From positions 1 through 34,836 of IMG/VR virus record IMGVR_UViG_3300017706_002651: a DNA stretch of 34,836 nt; one strand, given 5' to 3'. The position numbers and the translations under genes are program-made. The notes below the pieces were generated by a model, which saw only the letters and a program-made list of their open reading frames with translations, was not told the DNA's origin and did no database searches. Below, piece after piece: positions 26,998 to 32,318 of this stretch; position 1 is the first letter of the stretch, and the number at the start of each line of letters is the position of its first letter. The stretch comes from a virus.

Positions 26998-27663
26998 CTA
27001 ATCCTCATCGTAAAAAGAAGATCCCGACTTGGTTTTTGTACCTTTTGGAGAAACTTCTTTTGGCCCGGTTATTGGGGAATCCAAAACACCGTTTTCTCTT
27101 AGTTCTCTTACATCACCTGTTTCTCCAAGCTGGTTGGATTCAAAACCACGTTGCTGGACAAAAGTATCTTGAACAGCATCAGGATCTGTATATTTTTGTG
27201 ATGTAGGTCCGAAAACTTTGGAGATAAACTGTCTTTTTCTTGCCTGTCTACCTGTTACAGTAATAAAGTTTCCATTTTCAATCTGGCCAAAAATAGTAGA
27301 TGAAACAGGTGCCTTGATAACTTCAAAAAATACGGAGCCGAATGAAAAGAAATCTCCTTCATTTACTTCAATGCCCTTATCAAGCAAATCTTTCTTTTGG
27401 ATATATGCTTCGATATTGTAAAACTCTTCAGATCCAAATTGATTTGTTCTAATTTCTTGTTCTTGATATTTAACAAAACAATCAATTTCAACAGGAGTAT
27501 CAAAAATTTTATCTGGTGACTCTTCATATATATCATGAATTTGAGTTTTAATTTCTGATATCGAATAATAATATATTTTTTGACCAGCAATGTCTTTTAT
27601 CATTTCTTTTGCTAAGTCATTTATAAAGCTTATTTCTCTAGGTGTTATAAAAAGTCGTGCCAT
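26998..27663 (-). CDS. 14: Neck protein, gp14-like
   Basis: A 221-residue probable head-completion neck protein. Seen: REISFINDLAKEMIKDIAGQ near the start, then KIYYYSISEIKTQIHDIYEE, PVEIDCFVKYQEQE, KKDLLDKGIEVNEGDFFSFG and FEVIKAPVSSTIFGQIE, an order and style that fit gp14: start helix, tyrosine-rich strand with acidic end, then a small beta-barrel with a lysine-leucine-leucine-aspartate turn. The C-terminal 60 residues are disordered-looking and basic, ending KTKSGSSFYDED. It lies between the gp13-like and gp15-like genes, the T4 order 13-14-15. Length is near T4 gp14 (256). Assignment is by pattern and position together. Confidence 0.68.
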   Translation of the reverse strand: MARLFITPREISFINDLAKEMIKDIAGQKIYYYSISEIKTQIHDIYEESPDKIFDTPVEIDCFVKYQEQEIRTNQFGSEEFYNIEAYIQKKDLLDKGIEVNEGDFFSFGSVFFEVIKAPVSSTIFGQIENGNFITVTGRQARKRQFISKVFGPTSQKYTDPDAVQDTFVQQRGFESNQLGETGDVRELRENGVLDSPITGPKEVSPKGTKTKSGSSFYDED

Positions 27664-27667
27664 AATA

Positions 27668-28855
27668 TTATCCTATTGATATCGAAGAACCGTTTGGCAT
27701 AGGGACAAACTTTAATTGCTTTTGAATCATCTCAGCCCTATTTGAGCTAACTTCTAGAAGCTTGTCATATGTCATTGTATCCAACATTTCTTTTAACTGT
27801 GTTATTAGCTCCTTCTTATCTTCCCGACCTCTACTTAAAAGATCTGAACCGTTTAAATTAACGTCAGCACCTGGTATTGGAACAGATGAAAATTTAGACC
27901 TAATTTCTCCCAATTGTTCTTTGCACAATGCTAGTGCATATTGTCTAATCCACTGCTTTCCTATTGAATTAATTCTATTGTATATTAAATTTCCAAAAGG
28001 AACATTTGACAAATTGGAAACACCATGAATCGTATCATCTTGATAGTCTGGGTTTAAAGGATCTGGATTGTACATAACTCTAAAAAACATTTTTTTAGGA
28101 TTGTCTTGTGTAGGTGTAGGAAATATTCTTATTTTAGTACCAATAATCTTATAGGAATAGTTAGATCTTCTAACTCGATTTGAAAGATCTAATTGTCCTG
28201 CACGTAGAATATCTTCAAAAACAGGCAAAACGTAAAATATAGTTTCAGGAGTAAAAGACTCAAAAGAAAATTCATTATTTAAATAATTTACTGCACTTGT
28301 TGTATCAAAAAATCTATATGCTGCCTGTGGTGAAAAATGAAAAACTTCACTAATTTTTAGCTTTGATTTAAAGCCTTCCTTGGCATTGGAACCAGTATTA
28401 TATATAACGTTGCCGTCCGAGTCTTTTAAGTCTGTATAAAAGTCATAATCTTGCTGACCTTGAACAAGATCAATGGAACCTGATATCATATTATAAGAAC
28501 CTCCTACACCTGCTTCCATAGCGTAGGGTTCAGCAAATCTTGCAAGATATTGTAAGTTTTCACGCGGAAACTTTTGTTCGGCATCATAACTTCCTGTTGG
28601 CATACCCATAAATTGTAAAAGTTGTGATTTTGCCTGATACTGGTTTATAATTGCTCCGTATTCCAAAGCAGATTCTTCTAAGTTTGCAAAAATCATTTTT
28701 TTTGTTAGTTCAACTGATAATATGTCCTCACCTAGTTTTCTTTTAGTGAAGACTACAAATTGATCAGCCTCACCTCTAAAGTCATCATCAGAATCAAAGA
28801 CGCCGTACGGTGTAGGGTTCTGGCTGTTATCAGCCATTTGCGAAAACGTTGCCAT
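27668..28855 (-). CDS. 13: Neck protein, gp13-like
   Basis: A 395-residue protein placed where T4 has neck gene 13. Seen: FVVFTKRKLGEDILSVELTK and IFANLEESALEYGAIINQYQ (about 32-70), helices typical of phage head-to-tail connector proteins; QGQQDYDFYTDL, the Q-x-Y-D-F strand seen after a GSIDL turn; and C-terminal helices WIRQYALALCKEQLGEIRSK and LITQLKEMLDTMTYDKLLEV. The helix-strand-helix layout is that of connector-type neck proteins. T4 gp13 is 309 residues. Assignment rests on this layout and on the neighbouring gp14-like gene 4 bases downstream. CAGGAG precedes the ATG, with the ATACTTATC element 20 bases upstream of it. Confidence 0.65.
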   Translation of the reverse strand: MATFSQMADNSQNPTPYGVFDSDDDFRGEADQFVVFTKRKLGEDILSVELTKKMIFANLEESALEYGAIINQYQAKSQLLQFMGMPTGSYDAEQKFPRENLQYLARFAEPYAMEAGVGGSYNMISGSIDLVQGQQDYDFYTDLKDSDGNVIYNTGSNAKEGFKSKLKISEVFHFSPQAAYRFFDTTSAVNYLNNEFSFESFTPETIFYVLPVFEDILRAGQLDLSNRVRRSNYSYKIIGTKIRIFPTPTQDNPKKMFFRVMYNPDPLNPDYQDDTIHGVSNLSNVPFGNLIYNRINSIGKQWIRQYALALCKEQLGEIRSKFSSVPIPGADVNLNGSDLLSRGREDKKELITQLKEMLDTMTYDKLLEVSSNRAEMIQKQLKFVPMPNGSSISIG

Positions 28856-28874
28856 AAAACACTCCTGTATATTT

Positions 28875-28883
28875 GATAAGTAT
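28875..28883 (-). promoter_or_regulatory. ATACTTATC element before the gp13-like gene
   Basis: Minus-strand match 8/9 to the ATACTTATA element, 20 bases before the ATG. The overlapping TATACT could also serve as a -10 with TTAAGA 17 bases upstream. Confidence 0.35.
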
Positions 28884-28903
28884 ACAAGATGTCAGGTTAA
28901 TTC

Positions 28904-29389
28904 TTAAAATTTAGTTCCCATTTTAGAATTACGAATATTCATAACGTAGCCTATACAAGAATCGTCGACATGTTTAAAACCTAGTGCATGACCAATTTCG
29001 TGAGTTCCAAGTAAATTTGATCTAGAATAATAATCATCTTTAAAATAAGTTGTTGCATACAAAAAAGTATTATCTAGTTTATTTCCCCATGTTATTGTTC
29101 GTGCGCCGTAATTGCTACCATTTTTATCTAATTCTTTAACTTTTTCATTATTAATTTGAAAGTATATTTTATTATATTCTTCCATTTCTATATTATTGCA
29201 ATCAATGGTTTTGTTATCAAAAATCAGATCATATCCTTTATTATTCCAATAATCTACACCAATTTGTATGGTTTTATTAAGCCCTTTGTCACACGATATA
29301 ACCTCGATAGTTTCATTTATAATTCTACTTGATGAAATCTTACATGAGGCATTAGCTGTTGAAATTTGTGCAATAAAAAATAGTAACAT
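28904..29389 (-). CDS. Exported metzincin-type zinc metalloprotease
   Basis: A 161-residue predicted secreted protease. Seen: hydrophobic N-terminus MLLFFIAQISTANASCK with a plausible signal-peptidase cut after ANA; the full metzincin zinc signature HEIGHALGFKH (His130, Glu131, His134, His140); and a Met-turn GYVMN (Met150) 10 residues later. Four cysteines (16, 33, 64, 145) could form two disulfides after export. A WGNKLDNTFLYATTYF strand precedes the active helix, as in matrixins. There is no pro-domain cysteine switch. The n-region has no positive charge, so export is likely but not certain. It has its own promoter and AAGGAG site. Possible roles are attack on host envelope proteins, superinfection control, or processing of virion proteins; I cannot choose among them. 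Confidence 0.85.
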   Translation of the reverse strand: MLLFFIAQISTANASCKISSSRIINETIEVISCDKGLNKTIQIGVDYWNNKGYDLIFDNKTIDCNNIEMEEYNKIYFQINNEKVKELDKNGSNYGARTITWGNKLDNTFLYATTYFKDDYYSRSNLLGTHEIGHALGFKHVDDSCIGYVMNIRNSKMGTKF

Positions 29390-29412
29390 AATAAAAACTC
29401 CTTTTTATTTTT

Positions 29413-29441
29413 ATTATATTACTATTTTAAACCGTTTACAC
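29413..29441 (-). promoter_or_regulatory. Sigma70-like promoter of the metzincin gene
   Basis: Minus strand: -35 GTGTAA (29441-29436), 17-base spacer, -10 TATAAT (29418-29413), 24 bases before the ATG at 29389. It has the same layout as the replication-gene promoters, although the gene sits among virion genes. Confidence 0.6.
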
Positions 29442-29458
29442 AGGGATTGAATTAGCTA

Positions 29459-29971
29459 TTAGGCAGTAGCCGATTCAACAAGTATAACAGTACCAATAGC
29501 TGTTTTATCATACCCGTTTAAATGCCAATGAACACCATCACAAACTAATTTTAAATACATGCCATTCATATCTGTGGCTGCGGTGGCGTCGGCTGTAATT
29601 TTTGAAATGCCGTTAAAGTCCAAAACTGTACTATTAGCTGCACCTTGGACAACATATCCAAAAATATCTGTACCATTTGCACCGGTTGTAACAATAAAGT
29701 CTGCGCCAGCATTACCTGCATCAGCTATAAAGCTAAACTCATAATAGCAGCCTGCTGAAGATGCTGCAGCTGGTAATGTAACAGTGATTGTCTGTGCTGC
29801 ATTTGTTGAAAGATCTATAGTAATTAAACTACCAGATTCGGATGCGTCTAACAATCTCGCAGTTGTTGCTGCATTGCTTAATGCAATAATTGGTCTTCGT
29901 GTGGGTAAAACGACCCCTGTTCCTGATTGCTGAAACAATCCTTTTGAATTAGTATATACTACTTTTGGCAT
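29459..29971 (-). CDS. Probable small virion surface protein (beta-rich)
   Basis: A 170-residue protein, very rich in Ala, Thr, Gly and Val, predicted nearly all beta. Seen: MPKVVYTNSKGLFQQSGTGV at the N-terminus, SLITIDLSTNAAQTITVTLP, YYEFSFIADAGNAGADFIVT, and an ending MYLKLVCDGVHWHLNGYDKT. The pattern, a short capsid-like N-terminal arm then a jelly-roll-like domain with the LVCDGVHWHLNGY finish, is one I associate with small decoration or fibre-head proteins of marine phages; I cannot name a T4 match. It is expressed downstream of the coiled-coil gene, behind a structured leader, with TAGGAGG before the ATG. Base composition is richer in G+C than its neighbours, as is common for abundant virion proteins. 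Confidence 0.7.
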   Translation of the reverse strand: MPKVVYTNSKGLFQQSGTGVVLPTRRPIIALSNAATTARLLDASESGSLITIDLSTNAAQTITVTLPAAASSAGCYYEFSFIADAGNAGADFIVTTGANGTDIFGYVVQGAANSTVLDFNGISKITADATAATDMNGMYLKLVCDGVHWHLNGYDKTAIGTVILVESATA

Positions 29972-30006
29972 AATTTCCTCCTATTTTTTAAATTTGTTTA
30001 GAGTTA

Positions 30007-30060
30007 CTTGTCCACAAGATTCCGACACGGTAGTGGGGTTACCTTTATGCTATGTGCCGG
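30007..30060 (-). ncRNA. Structured RNA leader between the coiled-coil and beta-rich genes
   Basis: Minus-strand RNA can form a 7-bp outer stem CCGGCAC / GUGUCGG (30060-30054 with 30028-30022, one G-U pair), stacked on an inner stem GGUA / UACC with a 7-base loop ACCCCAC, plus a separate hairpin CUUGU / ACAAG (30018-30007). The outer stem has a mismatch if read as plus-strand RNA, so the minus transcript is favoured. The loop CCAC could pair with GUGG of the last hairpin, a possible pseudoknot. The stretch is about half G+C in an AT-rich region. Confidence 0.4.
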
Positions 30061-30078
30061 GCCTAGTTTTATATAGGT

Positions 30079-30291
30079 TTAAAGTCCAGCACTTTCCCAG
30101 ATTTTTGGTCCGTTTAAAACTTTTAAAGTTGAAATCAACTTATCAACGCGAGGATCAGATCCGCCACCACTTGATTTTGCTTTTTTAAGTGCAGCCACTT
30201 CTTTCTTAAGGGCAGCTAATTGTTTGCAGCAGTCTTCACATTGTGTCTTAAGCGCTGCAAGTTCTTCAGATTGTTTATTCTTTTCAGCCAT
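30079..30291 (-). CDS. Short coiled-coil protein
   Basis: A 70-residue protein. Residues 8-40 (EELAALKTQCEDCCKQLAAL then KKEVAALKKAK) form clear heptads with Leu, Ala and Val at core positions; CEDCC (18-22) adds three cysteines that could cross-link strands. A Ser/Gly linker (SSGGGSD) leads to a short C-terminal helix VDKLISTLKVLNG. Likely an oligomer, perhaps trimer or dimer, linking or chaperoning a virion protein such as the beta-rich product downstream. I do not recognise a named family. GGAGG lies 5 bases before the ATG and its promoter is directly upstream. Confidence 0.7.
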   Translation of the reverse strand: MAEKNKQSEELAALKTQCEDCCKQLAALKKEVAALKKAKSSGGGSDPRVDKLISTLKVLNGPKIWESAGL

Positions 30292-30324
30292 TTTTCCTCC
30301 ATGGTTTAAAAAATGATTAATATC

Positions 30325-30353
30325 ATTATAATTATTAATTATATATATTACAA
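30325..30353 (-). promoter_or_regulatory. Sigma70-like promoter in the divergent gap (minus side)
   Basis: Minus strand: -35 TTGTAA (30353-30348), 17-base spacer, -10 TATAAT (30330-30325), 34 bases before the ATG at 30291. Its two hexamers are identical to those of the recA promoter. A plus-strand TATAAT at 30327-30332 overlaps it and could serve the divergent plus-strand genes, but without a good -35. Confidence 0.58.
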
Positions 30354-30381
30354 AAAAATGATTTTTTTTATAGGAGAAACA

Positions 30382-30948
30382 ATGACAAAAAAAGCATTAA
30401 TTAAACGGCTGGTCAAAGAGAGCATTTACAATAAGCATAATCACAATATTTTGGCAGAAATGGACATTGTATCTACGATTCAAGATATTTTGCCCTATGT
30501 TAACTATCTAATGAATATTGGGTTTTTAACATATCACGGAAGGAAGCTTCTTTTAAAAAAGTGTAGACAAAGTGAAGCTGCAAAAGAAGAAATTAAAAGA
30601 CTTGCAGCAAAAAAAGGTTTTTCTATAGAAAATTTTAAAAATAGTGCTTATTTAGATAAAACTCAAGTCAAAGGCAGTGAAGCTACAATAGCTAAGCCAG
30701 AAGATACTGATCATATTTCCTTTAATAGCGAGTACTTTTTTGATGAAGAAGAATCAACAGAAGAAGACAGCACATCGTTTGGCCTAACAGATGATACTCT
30801 TGGAGTTGATTATGGAACTAGCTTTCCAGCAGAAGATCCCGATACTGAAGTTAGAGAATATTTTCCTAAGCCTCGACCTCTAAACGAGCTCGAAGACTTT
30901 GTTAAAAATAAAAGAAAAAATTTAAAAAAATACTGGTCAAAGAAATGA
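30382..30948 (+). CDS. Unknown acidic protein, first gene of the plus-strand island
   Basis: A 188-residue protein of unknown role. I take the ATG at 30382 (MTKKALIKRLVKES) because TAGGAG lies 6 bases upstream; an earlier ATG at 30313 would add a stretch of low-complexity residues with no ribosome site. Seen: a basic helical N-terminal half (to about 85) including LPYVNYLMNIGFLTYHGRKL and ARKK-type basic clusters, then an acidic, probably disordered middle (YFFDEEESTEEDSTSFGLTD), and a basic end KNKRKNLKKYWSKK. The stop overlaps the ATG of the following HExxH gene (ATGA), so the two proteins are made together and may act together. Confidence 0.75.
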   Translation: MTKKALIKRLVKESIYNKHNHNILAEMDIVSTIQDILPYVNYLMNIGFLTYHGRKLLLKKCRQSEAAKEEIKRLAAKKGFSIENFKNSAYLDKTQVKGSEATIAKPEDTDHISFNSEYFFDEEESTEEDSTSFGLTDDTLGVDYGTSFPAEDPDTEVREYFPKPRPLNELEDFVKNKRKNLKKYWSKK

Positions 30949-31283
30949 AGACTATTATACTGCAAAATAGTAAAATACCTCAATACCTTTCAATTTTTAT
31001 CAACATAAGTGCAATTACACTATATCCTTTTATTATTTCTAAGGATGAAATGTCAGACACTACAATTAACCATGAAATGATTCACATAGAGCAGCAAAAA
31101 GAGCTCCTGGTGTTATTCTTTTACTTTTTATATGTTGTATATTGGCTAAAAGGCAAGATGTCAGGAATGACAAACGACGAGGCTTATTTTAATATTCCTT
31201 TTGAAAAAGAAGCATATACAAAAATGTATGATAAGGCTTATTTAGAAAAAAGAAAAATGTATGCCTGGAAAAAATATACTTAA
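30945..31283 (+). CDS. Small putative membrane-associated HExxH metallopeptidase-like protein
   Basis: A 112-residue protein with NHEMIHIEQQKEL, an HExxH zinc motif (His43, Glu44, His47), and a later acidic helix IPFEKEAYTKMYDKAY in which Glu87 or Glu89 could be the third ligand, the arrangement of gluzincin-like folds. Between them is a hydrophobic segment LLVLFFYFLYVVYWL (about 54-68) that could cross the membrane once. A second hydrophobic stretch (ISAITLYPFII, 21-31) precedes the motif. It is far shorter than normal peptidases, so it may be a minimal enzyme or a zinc-binding remnant. It is coupled to the upstream gene by ATGA and ends one base from the convergent minus-strand gene. I see no terminator between them. 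Confidence 0.75.
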   Translation: MKTIILQNSKIPQYLSIFINISAITLYPFIISKDEMSDTTINHEMIHIEQQKELLVLFFYFLYVVYWLKGKMSGMTNDEAYFNIPFEKEAYTKMYDKAYLEKRKMYAWKKYT

Positions 31284-31284
31284 T

Positions 31285-31908
31285 TTATTGTATTTTAACG
31301 CCTAGCCACAACCCTTTACTTGCTTGTTCGATATATTTGTTTAATAGATGAGCAGGTATTACCCACTTTAAAGGCTTTTTTTCGGGCATTACTGTAATAT
31401 CTAAGCCAGATCTAGACATAGACATTCTTATTTCTTGCTGTTTAATATAATTTATTTCACCACGATCTGTTATGTTTGAAACACTTAACAAAGTCATGTC
31501 AGGATTATACAACATCATCTGGACATGCGTCTCGTGTTGATCAATGGTTATTATTGTCTCTATTAGATAATGATTATTTTGACTAGAGCACTTTTTAGCG
31601 TTTAACAAGTAGTTACAATTATTCCATGCATATTCAATAGTATCTTTATCATAGACCTTTATCATAGAGTGCATTAATATCGGATCGTAAGTCCCTCTTT
31701 CGTTTATAACTTTTGCACCTTTCCAATGATAGCTACTATAGCCATATACAACCTTTTCACCTATGATACCCTCTACATCTTCTGTGTAATTTCTTATTTT
31801 AGGTGATGAAATATATACCTCAATATTTGCATGATCTTCTACCACTATTTCTAAAGGTTCTGCAAATACATTTAACATAAACAACAAACAATAAAAAAGC
31901 ATATCCAC
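31285..31908 (-). CDS. Predicted secreted protein of unknown function
   Basis: A 207-residue protein with a signal peptide: MDMLFYCLLFMLNVFAEPLE, probable cut after VFA. The mature part is predicted mixed alpha/beta, with IEVYISSPKIRNYTEDVEG, GYSSYHWKGAKVINERGTYD, a Cys pair (NNCNYLLNAKKC) fit for one disulfide, TIDQHETHVQMMLYNPDMTL and PLKWVIPAHLLNKYIEQAS near the end. I know no family with confidence. It would act outside the cytoplasm, like the nearby metzincin. It overlaps convergently with the plus-strand island and lies 40 bases after the small gp-like gene. The ribosome site is AGAGGTGG, spaced close to the ATG. Confidence 0.7.
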   Translation of the reverse strand: MDMLFYCLLFMLNVFAEPLEIVVEDHANIEVYISSPKIRNYTEDVEGIIGEKVVYGYSSYHWKGAKVINERGTYDPILMHSMIKVYDKDTIEYAWNNCNYLLNAKKCSSQNNHYLIETIITIDQHETHVQMMLYNPDMTLLSVSNITDRGEINYIKQQEIRMSMSRSGLDITVMPEKKPLKWVIPAHLLNKYIEQASKGLWLGVKIQ

Positions 31909-31948
31909 CTCTAAGATAAATATGCTTTATAAACCAAGTTATATAAAA

Positions 31949-32161
31949 TTATTTTGTCTGGACAAACTTATATAGCTTTTCTGCTTCTGCAATAATCTCT
32001 TCAGCCGATGGAGGCATTGGCCATGCTACTGTTTTAGGGTCAATAATATTTCTATCACAAAGATATCGAAGTCTTTCGTATTCTTGATGATACCTACTTG
32101 TTAAAATTCCTTCTGCTTGCCCTAATAGACCTGCCCTTAGTTCAAATGGTTTGCTACTCAT
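31949..32161 (-). CDS. Small conserved-looking T4-type phage protein
   Basis: A 70-residue protein, MSSKPFELRAGLLGQAEGIL to PPSAEEIIAEAEKLYKFVQT. The start KPFELR, the central tyrosine/arginine helix RYHQEYERLRYLCDRN and the end PS-x-E-E-I-I-A-E-A-E-K-L-Y-K-F-V are a pattern I recall from small proteins of marine T4-like phages; no function is established to my knowledge. It is separated from the capsid gene by a terminator and by an inverted-repeat-rich gap, so it has separate control. AAGGAG lies 7 bases before the ATG. Confidence 0.72.
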   Translation of the reverse strand: MSSKPFELRAGLLGQAEGILTSRYHQEYERLRYLCDRNIIDPKTVAWPMPPSAEEIIAEAEKLYKFVQTK

Positions 32162-32188
32162 GTTTTCTCCTTGTGTGTGATGAGTGTT

Positions 32189-32230
32189 TAGTGCTAATAT
32201 ATTATTAATTGTGTTGGTATATTAGCACTA
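32189..32230. repeat. 13-bp perfect inverted repeat in the capsid to small-gene gap
   Basis: TAGTGCTAATATA (32189-32201) and TATATTAGCACTA (32218-32230) are exact complements around a 16-base loop, 28 bases before the ATG at 32161. There is no T-run, so it is not a typical terminator; it could be an operator, an mRNA-end stabilising stem, or a processing site. A smaller palindrome TAACA-ATA-TGTTA (32232-32244) adjoins it. Confidence 0.75.
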
Positions 32231-32266
32231 TTAACAATATGTTATTAATTAACAATTGTAAAACAT

Positions 32267-32295
32267 AAAAAAAGGTGGATCCGAAGACCCACCTT
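32267..32295 (-). terminator. Rho-independent terminator after the capsid gene
   Basis: Minus-strand stem AAGGUGGGUC / GAUCCACCUU (10 bp with one G-U) capped by a UUCG tetraloop, running into seven T residues, 23 bases after the capsid stop. This is a very stable and complete terminator. Confidence 0.93.
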
Positions 32296-32318
32296 AGTTA
32301 ACCAGAAAAGATTTCTCG

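Noticed and set aside
29972-30078. tRNA-like element in the structured gap
   Set aside because: The stems do not form a cloverleaf and there is no T-loop GTTC pattern or 7-base anticodon loop.
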